64,000 bases of DNA from contig JACQAT010000007.1 in NCBI GenBank assembly GCA_016194865.1, positions 62,001 through 126,000 of the forward strand, given 5' to 3'. This document shows, one piece after another, positions 42,309 through 50,597 of the stretch. The DNA is from Chloroflexota bacterium (GTDB lineage: Bacteria; Chloroflexota; Limnocylindria; P2-11E). Made by a program: the position numbers and the translations under genes. How positions within the stretch are numbered: position 1 is the stretch's first letter; the number at the start of each line of letters is the position of its first letter. The notes under the pieces were generated by a model. That model had not been told where the DNA came from. It saw nothing but the letters and a program-made list of their open reading frames with translations, and made no database searches.

Positions 42309-44276
42309 TTAGGCGACCCTGCGCTTCTTGTGGCTCACGTAGTCGACGAGCACGTACTCGCCGAGCTTCTCGGGCTCGACGTAGAACGCTCGGCCGTTGT
42401 TCACCTTCGACATCTGATTCACGAAGTCCACCAGGTAGTGGCCGCGCGCGAGCATGAAGGTGTTGATGGTGATCTGCTCGCGCGTGCAGCGCACCACCTC
42501 CTTCAATGTCTCCTCGAACGTCCGCCGGGTGGGTGGGTACGAGAAGCGCGGCACCGGGTTGCCCGGCTCGAAGTGCGCGGTGGGCTCGCCGTCGGTGATC
42601 ATGATGATCTGCTTGTTCTTTCCCCGTGACCGCGACAGCAGGCCGCGCGCGGTCGAGAAGGCGTGCTGCATGTTCGTGCCGTACACGTATTCGTTCCAGG
42701 TGAGGCGGGGGAGGTCGGTCGGCTTGAGCTGCACGGCAGCGGCCGAGAACCCGATGATGAACAGGTCGTCCTTCGGGTAGGTCGAGCGGATCAGCGCGTC
42801 GAGCGCGAGGGTGACCTTCTTCGCCGCGAGGAAGCAGCCGCGGAAGAGCATCGACCGCGAGACGTCGACGAGGATCGCGGTGGCCGATTGCGTGATGAGC
42901 TCGGTGCGGTACACGTCGAAGTCGGCCGGCCGCAGCTGCACCGGCGTCTTCGCTCCGTCGCGGATGACCGCGTTGCGCACCGTGCCGGGCAGGTCGAGCA
43001 GGAACTGGTCGCCGAACTCGTAGGTCTTCACCTCGTCCGTCGGGTCGCCGCCGCGGCCGCGCGTCTTCGCGCGATGCGTGCCGAACGCGTCGCGCTTCAG
43101 CGTCGAGAAGATCTCCTCGAGCGAGCGCTGGCCGATCTTGCGGATCCCACGCGGCGTCAGCTCGTACCGCTCACCGTCCTTGCGGATGAGCCCGGCGTCC
43201 TCGAGGAGCCGCTTCATGCGCTGGAGCTCCTCCAGCGCCTGCCGCGCCGCGGGGCCCGCGAGCCGGCCCATCCGCTCGGCATCGAGACCGGCCAGGTCGC
43301 CCTGGTCGCGCGCCGACTCGACGGTCTGCTCCATGTCGGAGAGCTGGTTCATCTCGTCCATCAGGCCCAGCGCCTCCGCGAGCGACAGCGGCTCGTCGCC
43401 GGTGAGGTCGTGCGCGTAGTCGTCCATCGGCATGACCTGGCCGAGCGTCTCGGCGAGCTCGTTCATCGCCTGCGCGAGCGCGGGATCCTGGAACGCGGCG
43501 CCGAGCAGCTGCTCGAGCTGGTCGCGCATGTCGCTCGACATCGAATTCCACAGCGACCGCATCGCCGCCATCCCGGCGGCGAGCTGGCGCAGCAGGTCGT
43601 CCCAGTCCTTCGCGTTGCCGGCCAGCTCCGGGTACTGCCTCTGGAAGGCCTCGAAGTCGGGCTCGCCGCCCTCCATCCGCTCCTTCAGCGCGCGGTTCAG
43701 GTCGCGCAGCATCTGCCGGGTGCGCTCGATCTGCTCGGGCGAGAGGTCCTTCAGCGAATCGCGCATGCCCTTGAAGTAGCTGCCCAGCACCTGCTCCTGC
43801 AGCTGTTTGAGCAGCTCCTGGTACTTCTCCGCGGCCTTCGGCTCCACGAACTCGTAGTCCTTGAGCTCGCGGATCGCGCGGCCGATGTCGTCCGGCAGCG
43901 CTTCGAGCTGCGCGAGCCGTTCCTGCGCCATCCGCTCCATCGCCGCGCCGAGCTCGGGCGTGGGCGCCTCCGCGCTCCGTCGCCGCTCGAGGCCCTCGCG
44001 CTCGAGCCGCTTGACCTCCTCGAGCTTCTCGCGCAGCTCGTCGAAGATCCCCGCCAGGCCGTGGCGCTCGGCGCGCTTCCGCTTCGCGGCCCGCAGCCGC
44101 TCGAGCAGGTCCTGCATGCCCTCCATGCGGCCGGGCAGGCCCCAGCGGCCGAGGCGCGCCATGGCATCCTCGAGGTCGCCGCCCGCGAGCAGCTCGTCCG
44201 ACATGGCCGCGAGGAGCTCGTCAGCCTCGATCGCGTCGAGGCGCTGCGTGCCGTCCCAGCGGCGGTAGGTGGTCAC
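42309..44276 (-). CDS. VWA-domain protein, partner of MoxR ATPase
   Basis: 655 residues. Long helical N-terminal region rich in Glu/Arg/Leu (from about 40 to 420) and a C-terminal von Willebrand A domain with MIDAS residues DVSRSM (DxSxS) and ITDGEPT. Cytoplasmic, no signal peptide. It lies 75 bp downstream of the MoxR-type ATPase on the same strand, a common pair for metal insertion or complex remodelling. The target is unknown. Confidence 0.88.
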   Translation of the reverse strand: MTTYRRWDGTQRLDAIEADELLAAMSDELLAGGDLEDAMARLGRWGLPGRMEGMQDLLERLRAAKRKRAERHGLAGIFDELREKLEEVKRLEREGLERRRSAEAPTPELGAAMERMAQERLAQLEALPDDIGRAIRELKDYEFVEPKAAEKYQELLKQLQEQVLGSYFKGMRDSLKDLSPEQIERTRQMLRDLNRALKERMEGGEPDFEAFQRQYPELAGNAKDWDDLLRQLAAGMAAMRSLWNSMSSDMRDQLEQLLGAAFQDPALAQAMNELAETLGQVMPMDDYAHDLTGDEPLSLAEALGLMDEMNQLSDMEQTVESARDQGDLAGLDAERMGRLAGPAARQALEELQRMKRLLEDAGLIRKDGERYELTPRGIRKIGQRSLEEIFSTLKRDAFGTHRAKTRGRGGDPTDEVKTYEFGDQFLLDLPGTVRNAVIRDGAKTPVQLRPADFDVYRTELITQSATAILVDVSRSMLFRGCFLAAKKVTLALDALIRSTYPKDDLFIIGFSAAAVQLKPTDLPRLTWNEYVYGTNMQHAFSTARGLLSRSRGKNKQIIMITDGEPTAHFEPGNPVPRFSYPPTRRTFEETLKEVVRCTREQITINTFMLARGHYLVDFVNQMSKVNNGRAFYVEPEKLGEYVLVDYVSHKKRRVA

Positions 44277-44351
44277 AGCACCGCTCCGCGGTGCCGTGAC
44301 CGTCCTGCTCCTTCGCCTTCGGCTACGGAGTAGCGCGCCTCGTTCATCGCG

Positions 44352-45749
44352 TCAGGCGCGGAAGGTGCTGCGCGACTCGCCGCGCTCCTTGTTGAGCTTG
44401 CGGTTCAGGTGCAGCCCTTCGAGGATGAACTCGACCGCCGCGGCGATGGCGGCGGGGTTCCCGGTCGCGCCGATCTTGCCGACCGCGCCCTTCATCCCGG
44501 GGATCTGCAGCGCCTGCTTCACGTATTCCTGGCTCGGCAGGGTCGCCGAGACGTGCATCGTGGCCCCGCGCTGGAACGCGGCGAGCAGCGAGTCGAACTC
44601 GACGAGCGAGAACGTGCGGTTGAAGACGTTCAGGATCGCGCGCTGCACGAGACGATCGATGACCTTCTCCTCGGACAGGTCCCCGACGGACTCGAGCTCG
44701 ATCTTGCCGGCGGTCGACGCGACCACGGCGGCGAGGTCGCTGACACGCGGCACCACCGTGGTCTCGCCATTGCGCAGCGCCCGCTTCAGAGCGTTCGACA
44801 CGAGGTTCTCGTAGTTGGTGATCGTCACGCGTACGGACACGCCGCTCCGCTGCGAGATCTCGGGCGAGCGCCGCGCGAGCTGCGAGACCTCGGCGAGGAT
44901 CTCCTTCATATAGCCGGGCACGAGCGTGGTGCGACCCTCATCCGGGTAGGCCGAGCGCTCCTGCTCCACGATGCCGACCTCGGTCGCGATATCGCGCGGG
45001 TAATGCGTGCGGATCTGCGAGCCGAAGCGGTCCTTGAGCGGCGTGATGATGCGACCGCGGTTCGTGTAGTCCTCGGGGTTGGCCGACGCGACGACGAAGA
45101 GATCGAGGGCCAGGCGCACCTTGTACCCGCGGATCTGGACGTCGCGCTCCTCCATCACGTTGAGCAGGCCGACCTGGACGCGCTCCGCGAGGTCGGGGAG
45201 CTCGTTCAGAGCGAAGATGCCCCGGTGCGTGCGCGGCACGAGGCCGTAGTGGATCGTCATCTCGTCGGAGAGGTAGCGCCCCTCGGCGACCCTGATCGGG
45301 TCGACCTCGCCGATGAGATCGGCGATGGAGATGTCGGGTGTGGCGAGCTTCTCGGAGTACCGCTGGTCCGGCGTGATCCACACGAGGTCCACGGCATCGC
45401 CGTCGTTCGCGACGCGATAGCGGCACGAGGCGCAGATCGGCGCGAAGGGCTCGTCGTTGATCTCGCACCCCGCGATCGCGGGGATGGCGGCGTCGAGCAG
45501 CGAGGTCAGCTGCCGGGCGATGCGCGTCTTGGCCTGGCCCCGCTCGCCGAGGAAGATGATGTCCTGCCCGGAGAGGATCGCGTTCTCGATCATCGGCGTG
45601 ACGGTCGTCTCGTAGCCCACGATCCCGGGGAACAGCGCGCGCTTCTCCGCCAGCGCCGTGATGAGGTTCGCGCGGAGCTCTTCCTTGACGCTGCGCGGTC
45701 GATAGCCGCTCTCGCGCAGCGCGGCGATCGTCATCGGTCGTTCCGTCAT
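44352..45749 (-). CDS. MoxR/ChlI-type AAA+ ATPase
   Basis: 465 residues. P-loop IIFLGERGQAKTRI, Walker B-like GIFALNELPDLAERVQVGLLNVMEE, and sensor block VVASANPEDYTNRGR as in magnesium-chelatase I subunits. A Cys-bearing insert (GCEINDEPFAPICASCRYR) after the P-loop may bind zinc. ATG 45749 has GGAGGGCGAGG upstream. Paired with the VWA gene. Not enough to call a true Mg chelatase. Confidence 0.9.
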   Translation of the reverse strand: MTERPMTIAALRESGYRPRSVKEELRANLITALAEKRALFPGIVGYETTVTPMIENAILSGQDIIFLGERGQAKTRIARQLTSLLDAAIPAIAGCEINDEPFAPICASCRYRVANDGDAVDLVWITPDQRYSEKLATPDISIADLIGEVDPIRVAEGRYLSDEMTIHYGLVPRTHRGIFALNELPDLAERVQVGLLNVMEERDVQIRGYKVRLALDLFVVASANPEDYTNRGRIITPLKDRFGSQIRTHYPRDIATEVGIVEQERSAYPDEGRTTLVPGYMKEILAEVSQLARRSPEISQRSGVSVRVTITNYENLVSNALKRALRNGETTVVPRVSDLAAVVASTAGKIELESVGDLSEEKVIDRLVQRAILNVFNRTFSLVEFDSLLAAFQRGATMHVSATLPSQEYVKQALQIPGMKGAVGKIGATGNPAAIAAAVEFILEGLHLNRKLNKERGESRSTFRA

Positions 45750-45799
45750 CGAGCCTCGCCCTCCGTCGATCGAGGCTAGCACGCTATCCTCGGCGCCTC

Positions 45800-45934
45800 G
45801 TGGATCCGCAGGACATCGACGACCCCGGGCTGCTCGCGCGACAGGCGCGCGAGGCGGCAGAGAAGCAGGCGGCGGAGCTGCGCGCGACGCACGTGCCGAT
45901 CTCGGTCGAGCCACCCACGGTCTATCGCCCCTGA
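45800..45934 (+). CDS. Small protein upstream of amidase, AtzG-like tail
   Basis: 44 residues from GTG 45800, with -10-like TATCCT at 45785-45790. Helical Ala/Glu-rich body and a C-terminal EPPTVYRP. That tail resembles the end of AtzG/DUF4089 proteins, small partners of AtzE-type amidases, though this one is shorter. Its stop TGA overlaps the amidase CTG as CTGA, which suggests coupled synthesis. Confidence 0.6.
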   Translation: MDPQDIDDPGLLARQAREAAEKQAAELRATHVPISVEPPTVYRP

Positions 45935-47373
45935 ACGGCATCCGCTTCGCGACCGTCGGCGAGCTGAGCGCCCTGCTCCGCTCGCGCAGGGTGTCGGCGG
46001 TCGAGCTCGCCGGCGCGGCATGCGACCTCCTAGAGCGCGAGGGCCCCAAATACAACGCGCTCGCCGCGCTCACGCGCGATCGCGCCCGCCGCGAGGCACT
46101 GGCGGCCGATAGAGCGATCCGCGCGCGGACGGCGCGGTCCCGTCTTTTGGGGATCCCGTACGGCGTGAAGGATCTGCTGAGCGCGAAGGGCGCGCCGACG
46201 ACCTGGGGCGCCCCGCCGTTCAAGGATCAGGTGTTCGACGAGGACGCGACCGCGGTCGCGAAGCTGCGACGAAGCGGCGCAACGCTCGCGGGGAAGCTGT
46301 CGATGGTCGAGCTCGCCGGCGGCGGTGGGTACCGCTATCCGAGCGCCTCGCTGCAGGGACCCGGTCGGAACCCGTGGGACCGCGAGCGCTGGTCGGGTGG
46401 CTCGTCCAGCGGCTCCGGCTCGGCGGTCGGCGCGGGGCTCGTGCCGTTCGCGCTCGGCTCCGAGACCTCGGGCTCGATCGGCACGCCCTCCGCCTACTGC
46501 GGCGTGACCGGCCTGCGACCGACCTATGGCCTCGTGAGCCGGCACGGCGCGATGGCGCTGTGCTGGACGCTCGACAAGATCGGTCCGATGGCGCGCACCG
46601 CCGAGGACTGCGGGATCGTGCTCGAGGCGATCGCGGGTCCCGATCCAAAGGACGCGACGTCAAGTGGGAAACGGTTCAGGCCTCTCGCGCCACGGGATGC
46701 GTCACGGCGACTGCGCGGCGTGCGCATCGGCTACGCGGGCGAGGAGATAGAGCAGCTCGGTGGCGCGACGGCCAAGGCCGCGCTGCTCCGTGGCGTCAGG
46801 GAGCTGGTGCGCATCCTGAACGCGAAGACCGTGCGCGCGGCACTGCCGCCGGACATCCCCTATGGCCACATGGTCGGCGCGGTCCTTGCCGCGGAGGCGG
46901 GCTCGATCTTCGCGGAGCTCATCGAGAGCGATCGCTTCGAAGAGCTGCGCGACGCGAAGCAGAAGGCGGGGCTCCGCCAGGGCCTCGAGATCAAGGCGCG
47001 CGATTACCTCAAGGCGATGCGCCTGCGCGTGTCGGTGCACGAGGCCTTCCGGCGCATCTTCGACGACTGCGACCTGCTGCTGTCGGCCGGCCGCACGGTC
47101 ACCGCGACGCCACTGACGCAGCCGCTAGACCTGCCACCCACCGCCGGTGGCGCGAACGCACCAAAGCCGGTCGGCAACGCGGCGCTCATCGCCGCTGGCA
47201 ATCTCGCCGGGCTGCCCGCGATCTTCTTCCCCTGTGGCTTCGGGACCGATGGCCTGCCCGTGGGCCTGCAGCTCGTCGGTCCACCGTTCTCGGAGGGGCT
47301 GCTCGTCGCGGCCGCGTCCGCGTATCAGCGGGAGACCGCCCACCATTCGAAGAGACCGAAGCGTTCGCCATAA
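45931..47373 (+). CDS. Amidase signature family hydrolase (GatA/AtzE-like)
   Basis: About 480 residues. The Ser-cisSer-Lys triad is readable: Lys in YGVKDLLSAKG, Ser in GGSSSGSGSAV and the nucleophile region GSETSGSIGTPSAYCGVTGLRPTYG. The natural N-terminus (FATVGELSALLRSRRVSAVELAGAACD) lies upstream of GTG 45991, so translation probably starts at CTG 45931. Not a full GatCAB set; AtzE-type activity on small amides is likely. Confidence 0.88.
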   Translation: MNGIRFATVGELSALLRSRRVSAVELAGAACDLLEREGPKYNALAALTRDRARREALAADRAIRARTARSRLLGIPYGVKDLLSAKGAPTTWGAPPFKDQVFDEDATAVAKLRRSGATLAGKLSMVELAGGGGYRYPSASLQGPGRNPWDRERWSGGSSSGSGSAVGAGLVPFALGSETSGSIGTPSAYCGVTGLRPTYGLVSRHGAMALCWTLDKIGPMARTAEDCGIVLEAIAGPDPKDATSSGKRFRPLAPRDASRRLRGVRIGYAGEEIEQLGGATAKAALLRGVRELVRILNAKTVRAALPPDIPYGHMVGAVLAAEAGSIFAELIESDRFEELRDAKQKAGLRQGLEIKARDYLKAMRLRVSVHEAFRRIFDDCDLLLSAGRTVTATPLTQPLDLPPTAGGANAPKPVGNAALIAAGNLAGLPAIFFPCGFGTDGLPVGLQLVGPPFSEGLLVAAASAYQRETAHHSKRPKRSP

Positions 47374-47389
47374 GAAAGGGACCGAGGGC

Positions 47390-48337
47390 CTAGCGCAGGC
47401 CGGGCAGCACTCCCTCGCCGAGCAGCTTCACCATCTGCCGCTCGAACCTGTAGGGGAACATCGCGTTCACGTCCTGGGCGCCCGCGGCCCCGTACTCCTT
47501 CAGCCTCGCCAGCACCCGCTCGGGCGTGCCCATCACGATGCCGGGCCGCGCGGCGAGCCAGTCCTCGACCGTGAGCTTGGCCCGTCCGGCGACCTCGCTC
47601 GCGATCGTCATCGCCTCGCCCTCCGTCGCGGCGACGAGGATATAGAGGAAGACGCTGCGCCGGAGCGTCGCGGGATCGCGCCCCAGCGACCGGCAGACGT
47701 TGTCGACCTCGCGCATCGCGTCGCGCATCTGCTGCGGCGTCGGAAAGCCGCCCTCCGGCAGGTAGTTGAAGACGTGGGCCCAGCGCGCCGTCAGTCGCAG
47801 GAGGCGGGGCTTCCGGCCGCCGATCCAGATGGGCAGGGGATCCTGAAGGGGCTTCGGCGCGCACAGCGCCTCGTCGACGCGGTAGTGCGCGCCGTGGAAT
47901 GTCGCTCGCTCGTCGCGCCACATCCGCGTGCAGATCTCGAGGGTCTCGCGGAGCTGGTCGATGCGCACGCCGGGCGGCGGGAACTCGTAGCCGTACGCGC
48001 GGTACTCGAGCTCCTTCCAGCCGGCGCCGATGCCGAACTCGAGGCGGCCGCCGGACATCCGGTCCACGCCGGCCGCGATCTTGGCGAGCAGCGCCGGATT
48101 CCGATACGACTGGCAGGTGACCATGGTCCCCAGACGGATCGTCTTCGTGCTCGTGGCGAGGCCCGCGAGCGCGGTCCAGGCCTCGAGGCAGTCCGTGGCC
48201 ACGCTGTCCCTGTTCAGGAACAGGTGGTCGGAGAGCCAGACCGCCCGGAAGCCGGTGGCTTCCGCATCGCGGGAGATATCGACCAGATCCCGGAAGCTGA
48301 AGCCGAACTGGGGTTCGAGCTGGACCCCGACGTCCAC
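47390..48337 (-). CDS. LLM-class (F420-dependent-like) oxidoreductase
   Basis: 315-residue luciferase-like monooxygenase-fold protein: FRAVWLSDHLFL, TKTIRLGTMVTCQSYRNPALLAKIAAGVDRMSGGRLEFGIGAGW, PLPIWIGGRKPRLL. Such proteins usually use F420 or FMN. GTG 48337 is supported by TAGGCT 6 nt upstream. Divergent from the SOD gene. Confidence 0.88.
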   Translation of the reverse strand: MDVGVQLEPQFGFSFRDLVDISRDAEATGFRAVWLSDHLFLNRDSVATDCLEAWTALAGLATSTKTIRLGTMVTCQSYRNPALLAKIAAGVDRMSGGRLEFGIGAGWKELEYRAYGYEFPPPGVRIDQLRETLEICTRMWRDERATFHGAHYRVDEALCAPKPLQDPLPIWIGGRKPRLLRLTARWAHVFNYLPEGGFPTPQQMRDAMREVDNVCRSLGRDPATLRRSVFLYILVAATEGEAMTIASEVAGRAKLTVEDWLAARPGIVMGTPERVLARLKEYGAAGAQDVNAMFPYRFERQMVKLLGEGVLPGLR

Positions 48338-48343
48338 GGCCTC

Positions 48344-48349
48344 AGCCTA
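48344..48349 (-). promoter_or_regulatory. -10 box TAGGCT, leaderless promoter
   Basis: Minus-strand TAGGCT, 6 nt before GTG 48337. Confidence 0.5.
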
Positions 48350-48382
48350 CGGCGATATCGTGCGCGCCAGCGGGAAGGAGCG

Positions 48383-48967
48383 ATGAAGATGAGCAAGCTC
48401 GGGATCTGCGCGCTCGTGCTGCTGCTGGCCGCGTGCACCGGCGGCCCGGAGAGCGGGAAGGCCAGCGCGACGCCGAACACCGATCGCTTCGCGGCCGCCC
48501 CGACGAACCAGCGCGCGCAGGCGAGCCTTGCCGACGGCACGGGCAGGAGCGTCGGGCTCGTGACGTTCAGCGAGGATCGCGTCGGCGTCCGCGTCGACAT
48601 CAGCGTCCTCGGACTCCCGCCGGGAACGCATGGCTGGCACGTCCACGCGGTGGGGAAGTGCGATGGGCCGGCGTTCACGACGGCCGGCGCGCACTACAAC
48701 CCGAACAACAGGACCCACGGCGAGCTCAGCCCGACCGGGCCGCACGCGGGCGACCTCGGCAACTTCGTCGTCAACAGCGATGGCCGCGGGTCGGGGACGT
48801 TCGTGACGCCGCTGCTGAGCCTCGCGCCCGGCAGCCCGTACTCCGTCTCGGCGGCAGGCGGCCTCGCGGTGGTGATCCACGCGAACGCCGATGACGAGAG
48901 GACCGATCCATCAGGGAACAGCGGGGATCGCATCGCGTGCGGCGTCATCAAGGTCATAGGGGGGTAG
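48383..48967 (+). CDS. sodC: Cu/Zn superoxide dismutase family lipoprotein
   Basis: 194 residues. Signal peptide with lipobox LLLLAAC, a short Ser/Thr linker, then the CuZn-SOD domain: HGWHVHAVGKC, AGAHYNPNNRTHGE, PHAGDLG and VVIHANADDERTDPSG. All copper/zinc His, the zinc Asp and the disulfide Cys pair (GKC, IACGV) are present. Surface-anchored defence against superoxide. SD GGAAGGAG before ATG 48383. Confidence 0.92.
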   Translation: MKMSKLGICALVLLLAACTGGPESGKASATPNTDRFAAAPTNQRAQASLADGTGRSVGLVTFSEDRVGVRVDISVLGLPPGTHGWHVHAVGKCDGPAFTTAGAHYNPNNRTHGELSPTGPHAGDLGNFVVNSDGRGSGTFVTPLLSLAPGSPYSVSAAGGLAVVIHANADDERTDPSGNSGDRIACGVIKVIGG

Positions 48968-49439
48968 GGGGGTTCTCGGGGGGCGAAGCCCCCCGGTGAT
49001 CGTCGTCCTCCGCGGTGATGCGGAAGGCCATGTGCCGGCCCGCGATCGTGATGGTCGCGAGCAGGAACGCCGCGAAGGGCGCGATCGCGGCGAGCGTGAA
49101 CGTGTTCGTCGTGCCGGTCACGACGCGGTCGACGATGACCGCGACGACGTACCAGAATGCGAAGGTGACGAGGCTCTCGACGAGCGGAAAGGTGATCGGC
49201 CGCCGCGGGATCCTGGTGACGGGCCGCGCCTCAGGCGGCAATCGCGCCTCCTCGGCGCGCTTGAGCGCGCGCTCGGGCCGCCAGAGGTAGCCGACCAGGG
49301 CGGCGCTCAGCAGCATCACGATCACGTAGAAGGCCGCCCCGTCGTAGCGGCCGAACGCGAGGGCGAACGCGGCGAACAGCAGCGCCAGCATCGACACGCC
49401 CGAGAGCACGACCATGACCAGCCTTCGCAGCGTCGTCAT
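48954..49439 (-). CDS. Membrane protein, 161 aa
   Basis: Four hydrophobic segments (LVMVVLSGVSMLALLFAAFALAF; FYVIVMLLSAALVGYLW; VTFAFWYVVAVIVDRVV; FAAFLLATITIAG), with a Pro-rich C-terminal tail encoded by the GC hairpin at 48977. ATG 49439 overlaps the EVE gene stop (ATGA). Tail-to-tail overlap of 14 nt with sodC. Function unknown. Confidence 0.65.
   Translation of the reverse strand: MTTLRRLVMVVLSGVSMLALLFAAFALAFGRYDGAAFYVIVMLLSAALVGYLWRPERALKRAEEARLPPEARPVTRIPRRPITFPLVESLVTFAFWYVVAVIVDRVVTGTTNTFTLAAIAPFAAFLLATITIAGRHMAFRITAEDDDHRGASPPENPPTPL
48977..48995. repeat. GC hairpin repeat, copy 1
   Basis: CGGGGGGC-GAA-GCCCCCCG, preceded by TCT and followed by GTG. Nearly the same block recurs at 52293-52312. 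Could act as a bidirectional terminator or REP-like element. Confidence 0.6.
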
Positions 49440-49864
49440 GGTGACATCGCGGACCGCACGGCGCGCTCGATGAGCGCGAAGTCGGCCGCCACGAGCTCGT
49501 GCAGGTTCCCCTGGAAGGCGAGCGTCCAGTGCGGCTCGCGACGCTTCACGAACCGTAGGCGTCCGCGCAGGCTGCCGGCCGGGACGCCTCTTCGCGGCGG
49601 GACGGCCGCATCCTTCGCGATGCGGACGCGCCAGGGATACGGGTCGGGCTTCCCGTCCGAGATCCAGATGCGCTCGCGGCCGACGAACACGGGGGAGCGC
49701 ACGGTGGCGGTCGCGGCGAACACGGCGCGGCCCGTGACGTACCAGCACAGCCGATCGCCAGGAGCGATGCGCGCGGCGCGTGCGCGGTGCCTGCTCTTGA
49801 TCCCCTGGACCGTGAAGCGGCGCCGGCGCGTGGCGATGAAGTTGCGCTCGCTCGACACGATCAT
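49436..49864 (-). CDS. EVE-domain protein
   Basis: 142 residues; the PUA-like EVE fold shows CWYVTGRAVFAATATVRS and the aromatic RIWISDGKPDPYPWRVRI. EVE modules bind modified bases in RNA or DNA. ATG 49864. Coupled to the 161-aa membrane protein. Confidence 0.75.
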   Translation of the reverse strand: MIVSSERNFIATRRRRFTVQGIKSRHRARAARIAPGDRLCWYVTGRAVFAATATVRSPVFVGRERIWISDGKPDPYPWRVRIAKDAAVPPRRGVPAGSLRGRLRFVKRREPHWTLAFQGNLHELVAADFALIERAVRSAMSP

Positions 49865-49884
49865 CCAGTAGCGCCGCTTCGGGC

Positions 49885-50553
49885 TCAGGCGTGCTCCTCG
49901 ATCCAGATCGCGCCGTCCTCGGAGTGCTCCTTCTTCCAGATCGGCACGATGCTCTTGAGCTCGTCGATCGCCTGACGCGCCGCGCTGAACGCCGCGTCGC
50001 GATGCGGCGCGCCAGCCGCGACCACGACAGCGATGTCACCGATGGCGAGGTCGCCGATACGGTGGTGCATCGCGATGCGCGCGGGCGCATGCTCGCGCTC
50101 GAGGCGGTCCGCGATCTCGCGCATCTTGCGCTCCGCCATCTCCGCGTAGGCCTCGTACTCGAGGTGCGTCACGCGCTTGCCGCGGCTGTGGTCGCGGACC
50201 GTGCCGAGGAACACGACGATGCCGCCGTGCGACGGATCGCGCACCGCGTTCATCACGTCGTCGACCGAGAGCGTCGTCTCCGACACCGCGATCCGCGGCG
50301 CCGTCCCCGTCGCGCCACCGGAGACCGGTGGGATCAACGCGACCTCGTCGCCGTCGGCGAGCGGCGCGTCCGCGTCCACGTACTCGCGGTTCTTCGCGAT
50401 CACGACCTGCCGGCCCTCGGCGATGAGCGGATGCCGCGCGACGATCGCCGCGATCGCGTCGCGGACCGTCGCCTCCGGCGGCAGCTCGAGCGTGAAGTGA
50501 CCCATGCCGGCGGCCTCTCGGTACGAGGCGAAGAGACGTACGTGCACCAACAT
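49885..50553 (-). CDS. MoaD-MoaE fusion, molybdopterin synthase
   Basis: 222 residues. MoaD-like ubiquitin fold (1-80) ends in PPVSGG, then a short linker and a MoaE domain with VFLGTVRDHSRGKRVTHLEYEAY and the catalytic Lys block WKKEHSEDG. Both halves make molybdopterin from precursor Z; MoaD must expose a Gly-Gly end, so cleavage after G80 would be needed. ATG 50553 has TAGACT 7 nt upstream. Supports the tungsten/molybdenum enzymes. Confidence 0.93.
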   Translation of the reverse strand: MLVHVRLFASYREAAGMGHFTLELPPEATVRDAIAAIVARHPLIAEGRQVVIAKNREYVDADAPLADGDEVALIPPVSGGATGTAPRIAVSETTLSVDDVMNAVRDPSHGGIVVFLGTVRDHSRGKRVTHLEYEAYAEMAERKMREIADRLEREHAPARIAMHHRIGDLAIGDIAVVVAAGAPHRDAAFSAARQAIDELKSIVPIWKKEHSEDGAIWIEEHA

Positions 50554-50560
50554 GCCGATG

Positions 50561-50566
50561 AGTCTA
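50561..50566 (-). promoter_or_regulatory. -10 box TAGACT, leaderless promoter
   Basis: Minus-strand TAGACT, 7 nt before ATG 50553. Confidence 0.6.
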
Positions 50567-50597
50567 GGGACCGTCGCGCGTGCGACAATCGACGCGG

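Noticed and set aside
42663-44333. Long open frame opposite the VWA gene
   Set aside because: It is a high-GC shadow of the VWA gene; composition is Arg/Leu/Glu repetitive and no domain is seen.
44409-45779. Long open frame opposite the MoxR ATPase gene
   Set aside because: Antisense shadow without motifs; the AAA+ motifs lie on the other strand.
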